A stretch of DNA of 64,000 nucleotides from Auanema rhodensis. Taxonomy: Eukaryota; Nematoda; Chromadorea; Rhabditida; Rhabditidae. A program made the translations under genes and the position numbers. Shown in pieces: positions 39,801 through 49,740 of this stretch. Every line of letters starts with the position of its first letter. Position 1 is the stretch's first letter. The notes under the pieces are model-generated. The model was not told where the DNA came from. It did not search any database and was given only the letters and a program-made list of their open reading frames with translations. The stretch is taken from NCBI GenBank assembly GCA_964057225.1, contig OZ059895.1, forward strand, positions 14,306,001 to 14,370,000, written 5' to 3'.

Positions 39801-41444
39801 TTTGGAATTCAGCTCTCAGCCATCGAAGGTACTTGTAATTCGTATAAAGAATCTGTATCATATACAATATGCTTACGTTTAGATTGATAATAATCTGAAT
39901 GCTTATGTGCTATACTGTAGAGGACATGGAGCTGCTGATGAAGAAACAATAGCAATGACGTCATCACTAATGATGCCAAAAGAAGAACAAGAACGTCACA
40001 CAAAGCAGATGTTTGAAACAGCAATTAATCAAGAAGAGGTAAGACATAATAGATTCAGTGAGAATTATTGGATGTATGTTCTAGCTTCCCTCATCTATGG
40101 CTTCATCCTTCTCATCAGAATTACAATCAATTGATGGAGATGTTGAAACTGATAGTGATCTCGAATGGATAACGCCTGAAACAGCATTGATGCAAGAAAA
40201 GAAACGACAATACTATGAAGACAAACAAGGAAAAGCTGGTGAATGCTCCATATCTCGTGAACGTGATCCAGAATCATCTTCTGTTCAATTGGAATGTCAA
40301 TCAGTTCATCGACGTGGATCATCATCATCATCATTCAGACGACGATACTACTGGGAAACTGATTATGATCCATACAAGTACGTGATATCAATGTTATAAC
40401 TTTAATATCAATTTATCGTTTCAGAGTTCCGGTTAAGCCTGTCAGACCTTCAGAGCCATATTATGCTCAACCATATAAAGCGGAACAAGCAATTCAGTAT
40501 TCTGATTGGTCTGAACAAGAAAATAGTCGAGCTGGCAGTCGAACAAGCAATTATCGAAGTAATTTTTTTCTGCTGAAGAAATAAAATTCAAAACTTTGTT
40601 CAGATCATCGTCGATGGAAAAGATCAGCATCAAAGAGTTCTATAAGAAGTGCTTTAAGTTGGCTACGAAAGGTAACTTTGGCTTATTTCAACTGAAACAT
40701 TCGTAACTTATAGGATTCAAATCTGGATGTTAGTGATTCATCTCAATGGGATGCTAAACAACGGCTTGATGCTGCATCATCTCGTGTAGACAAGATGCTT
40801 CAAGAGCTGAATGCCTATGGAGAATATGCTGATATTAAGCCAATTGTCTATCGGCCATTCCCAACAAATTTTTCGGGAACAGTTGGATCAATCAAATCAC
40901 TACATCGAGCATTATCATCGGCTTGTCATACGGAATATGATAATGATGAGTCTGATGTTGCATTATCAGATATTGAATGTAATAACATTGGAGCAACTGA
41001 TGATGTAACACAACATCCAACAAATAGATCAATCCCGTAAGCTTTTTCTTTATTAAAACTTGAATTAATCAAGCTATATGTTTGTACAGTTTGAAGAAGC
41101 ATCGCATTCCGAAATGGCGTCGAGATGGCACTGATGCTGATGCTGAATCACAGTGCAGCAGTCGAGCAAGTAGCATTGATGTGAGAGGACAGAGGTACAA
41201 CGCATAGTATCAAGTTTATACCTCAAGTTTTATATTTTGTAGATGGAAATCAGTTCATTCAGTTGGATATGATAATGAATATGAGATTGTTAGCTCATCA
41301 GAAGATGAAGCTGGAGATCATGGAGTATCAGATGAACGTCCATTACGTCTACTAGCAAGAGATGAAATGTGTGCCTTATCACGAGATATTCGAGCTAATT
41401 TCGGTGAATTCCAATTGGCAACATTTGATGATATCGATAACTAA
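33811..41444 (+). CDS. Adenylyl-cyclase-like 12-TM protein with degenerate active site, 26 exons
   Basis: Exons: 33811-34018, 34093-34316, 34889-35038, 36021-36122, 36173-36320, 36375-36465, 36519-36677, 36776-36901, 36949-37038, 37084-37201, 37401-37498, 37546-37630, 37682-37777, 37834-38054, 38606-38720, 39061-39288, 39337-39429, 39478-39583, 39638-39828, 39883-40038, 40085-40377, 40425-40558, 40604-40671, 40714-41036, 41090-41194, 41243-41444. The phase is continuous: 1309 aa. The layout is that of membrane class III cyclases: about six TM helices (exons 1-3), C1, about six TM helices (exons 11-15), C2, and a long Ser/Arg-rich tail. The two C1 metal Asp positions read Arg (YARLIGF, 36191-36193) and Glu (ISEG). 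In C2 the catalytic Asn reads Glu (WGDTVERARR, 39715-39717), the adenine-binding Asp reads Glu, and the phosphate Lys loop is lost. EKIK and the catalytic Arg remain. Probably catalytically weak or dead. CTTCAG at 33796-33801, just before the ATG, could take SL1. Confidence 0.9.
38833..38956. mobile_element. MITE-like inverted-repeat element
   Basis: A 19-bp left arm (38833-38851, TGTGCGATGAAAGTCGGAC) is matched at 18 of 19 positions by the reverse complement of a right arm at 38938-38956. They enclose about 86 bases in an intron of the cyclase-like gene. The size (124 bp) and perfect ends look like a small non-autonomous DNA element or a foldback structure. I see no clear target-site duplication. 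Confidence 0.6.
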
Positions 41445-41538
41445 ATTGATTTCTTTTATTATTATTAATATTTTACCATATATAGTATATAGTATATAAT
41501 TATAATTTCTTTTTCTGTTCTCATTTAGATATTTGGAC

Positions 41539-41769
41539 TCATGTGATCTTCGGTTTAACATCAAAAACGGGTTTTTTTGCCTTTTTGTTCAAAATAATTT
41601 CATTTTTTTTAAAAACTTCTTTTATATCCTCAGTTGCACCAAATACTATCTTGCCATTCATCATTATAAACGGTATTTTCTGTTTTAATATTCCTTGTAA
41701 CAAGGTATTTGTCTTGAATAAAACTTTATTATTATTATTAATAATAACATTCTTAAATATTAATATCAT
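41539..41769 (-). CDS. Possible small thioredoxin/glutaredoxin-fold ORF downstream of the decarboxylase
   Basis: A 76-aa ORF whose ATG lies 72 bases after the decarboxylase stop on the same strand. The central stretch (IPFIMMNGKIVFGATEDIKEVF) resembles the last part of glutaredoxin-like folds (cis-Pro, NGK, Gly, then a helix beginning D-I), but no CxxC is present in this short reading. It could be the second gene of a nematode operon, a 3' exon of something longer, or chance within a shared 3' UTR. The opposite-strand ORF here is only hydrophobic antisense. Confidence 0.28.
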   Translation of the reverse strand: MILIFKNVIINNNNKVLFKTNTLLQGILKQKIPFIMMNGKIVFGATEDIKEVFKKNEIILNKKAKKPVFDVKPKIT

Positions 41770-41841
41770 TAATACACAAAAACAAATTAAAGAGAATTAA
41801 ATGTTAATTAAAAGGTTTTTCATTCATCACACAACATCATC

Positions 41842-44425
41842 TTATGAAGAATTTTGAAGTTTTAAATGAATTTCTTTGATTGTTTCATAAGCAGTTTTGA
41901 TATCACTTGCTTCAGTCAATTGACTACAAACAGCTAATCTTAGGAAGAATGAGCCGTGAACCTAAAAATAAAAATTTGAATTTAAAAAATTTGAATATTG
42001 AGAAAATAAACCTTGGATGGAACTAAATGTATACGACGATCATCATTAATAGCATTACAAAGTTTTTCATTTTCTTCATTAGAACTCTGAAAAAAAATAT
42101 TTTTTATTATTTTAAATTCAAAAAATATTAGAATTAATGTAAATTATAATATACATTTTTAATTCTGAAACAGACGAGTCCTAAATGTTGTGGAACAAAT
42201 AGTTCAAACAAATCATCTGTTTTGATATATTCAGCAAACTGAGCAGCTAGATGATTTTGCTGTAACAGTTAAGTTTCATTTATGGGCATAATGTGATGTT
42301 GTAACCTTCTTAAGAATATTCTGAATTGCTTCAACTCCTAAATTTCTTAGAACAAACCAAATCTTCAAGGATCGGAAACGACGACCTAACGCTACTTGAA
42401 GATGCTGAAAATCATTTTTCAAAAAAAGATAGGGATGAACGATGAAAAGGCTTACGCGGTAATCGGAAGCTACAGCCTGATGTTCATGCTTAAGATAGAT
42501 AGGATCGACATTGAAATAGCTGGCAGCCTTAATTCCATCGGCAAACCTGAAGTAATAATCGTATTCAGTTTTTGTTTCTAAACATCATCAAACTAACCAC
42601 ATGGGAGAGCAATCAAAGTTTACAAACATTCCTTTATGGGCATTGAAGTTAAAGGAATCGCAAAAACGAATACCCGTTGATAAGTAGCGGAATTCGCGGC
42701 AAAGAAGGAAAGATCCTGAATTATGCTTTACTCTCGATTACAAGCGAACAAATTTACCAGCATAAGCTGCATCACAATGAAGCCAAATATGCTCACGTTG
42801 ACATATGGGACCGAGCTCTTCCAAATGATCGTATGAGCATGAGTTGGTTGTTCCCATAGTAGCAATCATAAGGAAAGGAATTAAGCCACGATTAACATCT
42901 GCCTTAATCATTACACCATTAAGATAAGTTCTAAGTTTTTAAGAACCAATCATACTAGAGATGTTAGTTATCTGACAAACCTTAATAGCTGCTTCGAAAT
43001 CAGTTGGAGTTACGGTATAATTGCCATTCTCATCTCTAGTTGATTTCAGCTTTCTCAGCCGAATTCCACTAAGCATAGCTCCTTTCTCAACAGATGAATG
43101 AGCCTATAAGACAGTGTTATTCCAAATCATTTGAAAGTTCTTACTTGATCAGAGCAATAAGCTACAAGCTTCTCAAACACAGTTGGATCATGATAATGTG
43201 GAACAAGCACCTCACTATCTTTATCTTCAATCTATTTGAATAAATTTGAGATCATCATTGCTTGTTTCCAAACACTTACAGTATTCTGACGTACTTTAGC
43301 TAAAAGATTTTTAACTGTTTTTCCAACTTCTGTAGCTGCAAGTCGTCCAAGAAAGCCGCTTGATTCACTGGTTTTCACATTCTAAATCATTGCCAGCTTA
43401 ATCTCAATGAAATTAAGACCACAAATTGCACCTCAACAGCTCTAGCTCTAGCTGACATGATAGCAATCAGAGTTGCATCACTAGCTGTACTCTGAATAAT
43501 TCCGCAACCAGGTCCTTCAGCCGAATTCTATATGAAGAAAAGAAAAATTCGTCTTCTATTTGTCTTCAGGAAATGAGAAAAAAACCTTAAAATGTTCCGG
43601 CAGACCCATTACATCAACTAGCCAATCTAATGATGCCATTTCCAATTCGGTCATTGATGGACATGATTTCTAAGAAGATTCAAATTCATTTTTTGGAATA
43701 AATATACATAAATGAATGAATTTCATGAAAAGACAGTACAACACACACCCATGTAAATCCAATAGCTGATATGCCACCACTAAGTATATCAGCCATAATC
43801 GCTTGATAACTGCAAGCTGTTGGGAAGTATGCATAGAAATTTGGATGATGCCAATTAGTAACTCCTGTAAATATTTTGAATAATAAGATATATGTATATT
43901 GATTTTTAGTGTTATTGATTGATTTTTAAATTGTTTTTCATGTTATCGCATCTGAATACGTAACGTCTATGTTCACATGCATCTGAATACGTAACGTCTA
44001 TGTTCACATGCATCTGAATACGTAGTAAACTCTACGTGAACTATCACATGAACTTTCATACTATTTTAAAATATTTTTATCTTATCGAACGATTGATTAT
44101 CATATCAAATCATTGAGTGTTTTGTTTGGAATACATTCAAGAAGTATTGATAAGATTAAAGGAAAAGTTACCTTTCATGACAACTTCTTCCAAATCGCCG
44201 AAAATTGTTTGCCAATCTTCTGGTGTTTGAGGTGCATGACTAGGTATCTTAATGATTATATATAGTTAATATAGTTTAAATAGAAATCTTTTATAAAATT
44301 ACCAAATCAGATATATATCCTGGTTTGATGTCAGGTAATGGTTGACGATCACGTATAGTTGACCAGTAATTGGCAACAAAATCAACCATTTCTTTTCCGT
44401 GTTTTCGAAACTCTTCTGGATCCAT
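41842..44425 (-). CDS. PLP-dependent aromatic L-amino-acid decarboxylase family, 15 exons
   Basis: Group II decarboxylase that makes biogenic amines (serotonin/dopamine or tyramine) from aromatic amino acids. Exons in coding order: 44425-44303, 44247-44172, 43864-43749, 43669-43586, 43527-43432, 43381-43280, 43231-43145, 43103-42981, 42902-42758, 42715-42598, 42546-42456, 42404-42306, 42259-42155, 42086-42012, 41961-41842. The phase is continuous: 519 aa. It opens [17 protein letters not shown] as in AADC/TDC. Landmarks are [23 protein letters not shown] (His that stacks on PLP), HCDAAYAG (Asp and Ala of the PLP site), NFNAHKG (Lys that binds PLP), and [18 protein letters not shown] with the catalytic-loop Tyr kept. 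The Trp that usually follows the PLP Lys is Gly here, and the catalytic loop is about two residues short. Worm relatives are bas-1 and tdc-1. Substrate cannot be read from sequence. Confidence 0.93.
43948..44025. repeat. 31-bp tandem repeat, about 2.5 copies
   Basis: A unit beginning GCATCTGAATACGTAACGTC and ending in GTTCACAT is repeated at 43948-43978 and 43979-44009. A partial third copy runs to 44025. It lies in a decarboxylase intron. Confidence 0.93.
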
Positions 44426-45045
44426 ATTGATTCTAGAATAAATATAAAATTAAATATAATAAAACTAAACTATATTCATATAGTTATATCTTGAAATTTT
44501 AAGAGGGAAGAAGAAAAGAGAAGGGATTGAAGAAAGTATAGATTAGGAGGGAGCTGCAATGGTGAATGGAGGGATATGGAGAGATGGAGAGCAGGAACCT
44601 GTGATGCAATTCGTTACAAAGCTTTAATGATCCGTATATGAATGTTCTCAATTGTTTAAAACATACATATACATATATTTCTTATGAAATAAATTATTTT
44701 GTGAAAGAAAATAGCGGATGTTGTCAATCTTTTGGAATAGATTTTACAAAGAAATAGTAAATAAGGCAACGATCATGGCTAGCAAAAGCATAGGAAATAA
44801 GACATTAAATGGAAAATCATTAAAGAAATATATACATATCTATATGTATATATAGTGAGTATAAACCATATAATCTAATCAATATACTTTAAAAAATATA
44901 TTTAATTTAATGAAAAATTGAGATAGAAAGGAAGAAAATGATGAAGAATGTTATCAGAAACAATTTATTATCATCAGGATCTTGTAGTCATTTATAGGAA
45001 GGACACACTTAGACAACACATTTGGACTGCAAAAATTAAATTTAT

Positions 45046-45047
<2 letters not shown>

Positions 45048-45110
<63 letters not shown>
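45048..45110. repeat. (GA)n microsatellite
   Basis: About 63 bases of pure GA/AG. It explains the Glu-Arg and Ser-Leu low-complexity ORFs on the two strands. Confidence 0.97.
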
Positions 45111-45112
<2 letters not shown>

Positions 45113-45433
45113 CAAGAGAGAGAAATAAAAAAAATCTTGAGATGTACTCATAGTTATAGATGAATTCTGAAAAAGAGTTTATGGAATAATTGACATGGTT
45201 CTTCACAAATTTCAAAGATGTGTCATGTTGTGTCAAATAAAACTAGAAATGATCTCGAATCTTACAAGTATTTGAAAGAAAATATAAAGATGAATATTAA
45301 ATTGAATCAATAAATAAAGAAAATATAATTGGCTTATATACGAATTTAAAATTTAGAATTAATGAAAAGCAAATAAGGAACCTAGTACACTTCTAAGACA
45401 TAGTTAGGTAGATGATGAAGAAAGTGGGAAAGC

Positions 45434-45437
<4 letters not shown>

Positions 45438-45509
<72 letters not shown>
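45438..45509. repeat. (GA)n microsatellite
   Basis: About 72 bases of GA with one interruption (GTGA). Confidence 0.97.
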
Positions 45510-45511
<2 letters not shown>

Positions 45512-46159
45512 AAACTGTTGAAAGAGAAGAAGGAATGATTCCTTTAGTGCAAATGCAGATTTTATTCTTTCCTTCTGTTTATAGTTTAGAATTAACGATT
45601 ACAAGATATGATGATTGATGTATGAAATGTAGAAAAGCTAGCCCATTCATGAGCTCAGCCGCTGCAACAATACGATATCTTCTATAAATAATCTCAAGTT
45701 TTCTATAAGAATTAATTGTTTCTGCAATCTTGAACTCTAAATGAAATAGACGATAGTGATAGCCTTTGGATTCGGGGTCAACGTATATCAAAGCGCGTTC
45801 CTTTCATGTGCTTACCTTCAAGTCCTCCATATATTAGGAAATGAGTGAAAGAAGAAAACTATCCATGTACATATTATTATTTACTTTTTCATCTCAAAAA
45901 TATGTCTTGACCGGACAAGTGAACAACATACTCTTGAACTCAACTCAAGTATTGTATCACATAGACGTGTTGTATCTCTCCCCCCAACATGGCATAGACC
46001 GTCTCTCTTGATTAGACACCGTGGGTCCTGCACACGCGTAGACTACATCGAACTTGGCTCATCTCAACTATAATTCCCAGAATGATTATCATCTTCGTTG
46101 ATATTTCAATTTTAAAAATCCAAAGGACTTGATTCTTCCAATGATTTTCGATTCATGTT

Positions 46160-46251
46160 GCTCTCCAGTGGAGAGCGTTCCAAAATTTAATTCGAACACA
46201 GAATGTTTCTGGTTGAATCAGGAAAGTACCTCAAACTTGGGTAATTAAACC
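46160..46251 (-). ncRNA. SL1: SL1 spliced-leader RNA gene, copy 5
   Basis: Exact SL1 at 46251-46230, GTAC donor, AAATTTTGG Sm site, perfect hairpin at 46160-46176. This is the most 3' gene of the large array. Confidence 0.95.
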
Positions 46252-46499
46252 GACGAAGCAGTATCACCTCCCAGTGGCATCAATGCACGTGTAGTATCAC
46301 AGAGACGTGTTGTATCTCTCTCCCCAACATGATAAAGACCGTCTCTCTTGACTTGACACCATGGGTCATACACACGTGTAGGCTACATCGAACTTGGCTC
46401 ATCTCAACTATAATTCCCGAAATGATTATCATCTTCGTTGATTTTTCATTTTTAAAAATCCAAAGAACTTGATTCATCTAAGGATTTTCGATTCATGTT

Positions 46500-46591
46500 G
46501 CTCTCCAGTGGAGAGCGTTCCAAAATTTAATTCGAACACAGAATGTTTCTGGTTGAATCAGGAAAGTACCTCAAACTTGGGTAATTAAACC
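46500..46591 (-). ncRNA. SL1: SL1 spliced-leader RNA gene, copy 6
   Basis: Exact SL1 at 46591-46570, donor, Sm site and perfect hairpin at 46500-46516. Confidence 0.95.
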
Positions 46592-46840
46592 GATGAAGCA
46601 GTGTCACCTCCCAGTGGCATCAATGCACGTGTCGTATCACATAGACGTGTTGTGTCTCTCCTCCCAACATGGTAAAGACCGTCTCTCTTGACTAGACACC
46701 ATGGGTCATACACACGTGTAGGCTACATCTGAACTTGGCTCATCTCAACTATAATTCCCGAAATGATTATCATCTTCGTTGATTTTTCATTTTTAAAAAT
46801 CCAAAGAACTTGATTCATCCAATGATTTTCGATTCATGTT

Positions 46841-46932
46841 GCTCTCCAGTGGAGAGCGTTCCAAAATTTAATTCGAACACAGAATGTTTCTGGTTGAATC
46901 AGGAAAGTACCTCAAACTTGGGTAATTAAACC
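46841..46932 (-). ncRNA. SL1: SL1 spliced-leader RNA gene, copy 7
   Basis: Exact SL1 at 46932-46911, donor, Sm site and perfect hairpin at 46841-46857. Confidence 0.95.
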
Positions 46933-47183
46933 GACGAAGCAGTGTCACCTCCCAGTGGCATCAATGCACGTGTCGTATCACATAGACGTGTTGTGTCTCT
47001 CCCCCCCCAACATGATAAAGACCGTCTCTCTTGACTTGACACCATGGGTCATACACACGTGTAGGCTACATCTGAACTTGGCTCATCGCAACTATAATTC
47101 CCAGAATGATTATCATCTTCGTTGATATTTCAATTTTAAAAATCCAAAGAACTTGATTCATCCAATGATTTTCGATTCATGTT

Positions 47184-47275
47184 GCTCTCCAGTGGAGAGC
47201 GTTCCAAAATTTAATTCGAACACAGAATGTTTCTGGTTGAATCAGGAAAGTACCTCAAACTTGGGTAATTAAACC
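47184..47275 (-). ncRNA. SL1: SL1 spliced-leader RNA gene, copy 8
   Basis: Exact SL1 at 47275-47254, donor, Sm site and perfect hairpin at 47184-47200. Confidence 0.95.
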
Positions 47276-47524
47276 GACGAAGCAGTGTCACCTCCCAGTG
47301 GCATCAATGCACGTGTCGTATCACATAGACGTGCTGTATCTCTCCCCCCAACATGGTATAGACCGTCTCTCTTGACTAGACACCATGGGTCATACACACG
47401 TGTAGGCTACATCTGAACTTGGCTCATCTCAACTATAATTCCCTGAATGATTATCATCTTCGTTGATTTTTCATTTTTAAAAATCCAAAGAACTTGATTC
47501 ATCTAAGGATTTTCGATTCATGTT

Positions 47525-47616
47525 GCTCTCCAGTGGAGAGCGTTCCAAAATTTAATTCGAACACAGAATGTTTCTGGTTGAATCAGGAAAGTACCTCAAA
47601 CTTGGGTAATTAAACC
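47525..47616 (-). ncRNA. SL1: SL1 spliced-leader RNA gene, copy 9
   Basis: Exact SL1 at 47616-47595, donor, Sm site and perfect hairpin at 47525-47541. Confidence 0.95.
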
Positions 47617-47865
47617 GATGAAGCAGTGTCACCTCCCAGTGGCATCAATGCACGTGTCGTATCACATAGACGTGCTGTATCTCTCCCCCCAACATGATAA
47701 AGACCGTCTCTCTTGACTAGACACCATGGGTCATACACACGTGTAGGCTACATCCGAACTTGGCTCATCTCAACTATAATTCCCGAAATGATTATCATCT
47801 TCGTTGATTTTTCAATTTTAAAAATCCAAAGAACTTGATTCATCCAATGATTTTCGATTCATGTT

Positions 47866-47957
47866 GCTCTCCAGTGGAGAGCGTTCCAAAATTTAATTCG
47901 AACACAGAATGTTTCTGGTTGAATCAGGAAAGTACCTCAAACTTGGGTAATTAAACC
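47866..47957 (-). ncRNA. SL1: SL1 spliced-leader RNA gene, copy 10
   Basis: Exact SL1 at 47957-47936, donor, Sm site and perfect hairpin at 47866-47882. Confidence 0.95.
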
Positions 47958-48206
47958 GACGAAGCAGTGTCACCTCCCAGTGGCATCAATGCACGTGTCG
48001 TATCACATAGACGTGCTGTATCTCTCCCCCCAACATGGTATAGACCGTCTCTCTTGACTTGACACCATGGGTCATACACACGTGTAGGCTACATCTGAAC
48101 TTGGCTCATCGCAACTATAATTCCCAGAATGATTATCATCTTCGTTGATATTTCAATTTTAAAAATCCAAAGAACTTGATTCATCTAATGATTTTCGATT
48201 CATGTT

Positions 48207-48298
48207 GCTCTCCAGTGGAGAGCGTTCCAAAATTTAATTCGAACACAGAATGTTTCTGGTTGAATCAGGAAAGTACCTCAAACTTGGGTAATTAAACC
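48207..48298 (-). ncRNA. SL1: SL1 spliced-leader RNA gene, copy 11
   Basis: Exact SL1 at 48298-48277, donor, Sm site and perfect hairpin at 48207-48223. Confidence 0.95.
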
Positions 48299-48549
48299 GA
48301 CGAAGCAGTGTCACCTCCCAGTGGCATCAATGCACGTGTCGTATCACATAGACGTGTTGTGTCTCTCCCCCCCCAACATGATAAAGACCGTCTCTCTTGA
48401 CTTGACACCATGGGTCATACACACGTGTAGGCTACATCTGAACTTGGCTCATCGCAACTATAATTCCCAGAATGATTATCATCTTCGTTGATATTTCAAT
48501 TTTAAAAATCCAAAGAACTTGATTCATCCAACGATTTTCGATTCATGTT

Positions 48550-48641
48550 GCTCTCCAGTGGAGAGCGTTCCAAAATTTAATTCGAACACAGAATGTTTCT
48601 GGTTGAATCAGGAAAGTACCTCAAACTTGGGTAATTAAACC
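48550..48641 (-). ncRNA. SL1: SL1 spliced-leader RNA gene, copy 12
   Basis: Exact SL1 at 48641-48620, donor, Sm site and perfect hairpin at 48550-48566. Confidence 0.95.
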
Positions 48642-48890
48642 GACGAAGCAGTGTCACCTCCCAGTGGCATCAATGCACGTGTCGTATCACATAGACGTGC
48701 TGTATCTCTCCCCCCAACATGGTATAGACCGTCTCTCTTGACTTGACACCATGGGTCATACACACGTGTAGGCTACATCTGAACTTGGCTCATCTCAACT
48801 ATAATTCCCGAAATGATTATCATCTTCGTTGATTTTTCAATTTTAAAAATCCAAAGAACTTGATTCATCCAATGATTTTCGATTCATGTT

Positions 48891-48982
48891 GCTCTCCAGT
48901 GGAGAGCGTTCCAAAATTTAATTCGAACACAGAATGTTTCTGGTTGAATCAGGAAAGTACCTCAAACTTGGGTAATTAAACC
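48891..48982 (-). ncRNA. SL1: SL1 spliced-leader RNA gene, copy 13
   Basis: Exact SL1 at 48982-48961, donor, Sm site and perfect hairpin at 48891-48907. Confidence 0.95.
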
Positions 48983-49231
48983 GACGAAGCAGTGTCACCT
49001 CCCAGTGGCATCAATGCACGTGTCGTATCACATAGACGTGCTGTATCTCTCCCCCCAACATGGTATAGACCGTCTCTCTTGACTTGACACCATGGGTCAT
49101 ACACACGTGTAGGCTACATCTGAACTTGGCTCATCTCAACTATAATTCCCGAAATGATTATCATCTTCGTTGATTTTTCAATTTTAAAAATCCAAAGAAC
49201 TTGATTCATCCAATGATTTTCGATTCATGTT

Positions 49232-49323
49232 GCTCTCCAGTGGAGAGCGTTCCAAAATTTAATTCGAACACAGAATGTTTCTGGTTGAATCAGGAAAGTA
49301 CCTCAAACTTGGGTAATTAAACC
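49232..49323 (-). ncRNA. SL1: SL1 spliced-leader RNA gene, copy 14
   Basis: Exact SL1 at 49323-49302, donor, Sm site and perfect hairpin at 49232-49248. Confidence 0.95.
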
Positions 49324-49574
49324 GACGAAGCAGTGTCACCTCCCAGTGGCATCAATGCACGTGTCGTATCACATAGACGTGTTGTGTCTCTCCCCCCCCA
49401 ACATGATAAAGACCGTCTCTCTTGACTTGACACCATGGGTCATACACACGTGTAGGCTACATCTGAACTTGGCTCATCGCAACTATAATTCCCAGAATGA
49501 TTATCATCTTCGTTGATATTTCAATTTTAAAAATCCAAAGAACTTGATTCATCCAACGATTTTCGATTCATGTT

Positions 49575-49666
49575 GCTCTCCAGTGGAGAGCGTTCCAAAA
49601 TTTAATTCGAACACAGAATGTTTCTGGTTGAATCAGGAAAGTACCTCAAACTTGGGTAATTAAACC
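49575..49666 (-). ncRNA. SL1: SL1 spliced-leader RNA gene, copy 15
   Basis: Exact SL1 at 49666-49645, donor, Sm site and perfect hairpin at 49575-49591. This is the most upstream gene of the array. Its near promoter block is intact, but the sequence beyond about -40 belongs to the array-end variant. Confidence 0.95.
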
Positions 49667-49740
49667 GATGAAGCAGTGTCACCTCCCAGTGGCATCAATA
49701 GAAGCGCCGTATCCCATTGGGGTGCTGTGTCTGTCTATTA

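Larger units (their letters stand above)
44426..45950. other. GA-rich region upstream of the decarboxylase
   Basis: No convincing gene. It is purine-rich on the + strand (so pyrimidine-rich on the decarboxylase coding strand) with two long GA microsatellites. It probably includes the decarboxylase promoter. Confidence 0.5.
45950..49740 (-). repeat. Tandem array of eleven SL1 RNA gene units
   Basis: Eleven SL1 genes all on the minus strand, with start points at 46251, 46591, 46932, 47275, 47616, 47957, 48298, 48641, 48982, 49323 and 49666. Spacing is 340-343 bp. The units are nearly identical, with small changes in the spacer such as C-run length, CGTGTTGTG/CGTGCTGTA and GGTATAGACC/GATAAAGACC. 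No 5S rRNA gene is present in the spacer. The upstream end passes into GCGCCGTATCCCATTGGGGTG, unlike the internal junctions. Confidence 0.97.

Noticed and set aside
45950-49740. Regular repeats that might be a CRISPR array or satellite
   Set aside because: The unit is about 341 bp and codes an SL1 RNA with leader, Sm site and hairpin. The host is a eukaryote with spliced genes.
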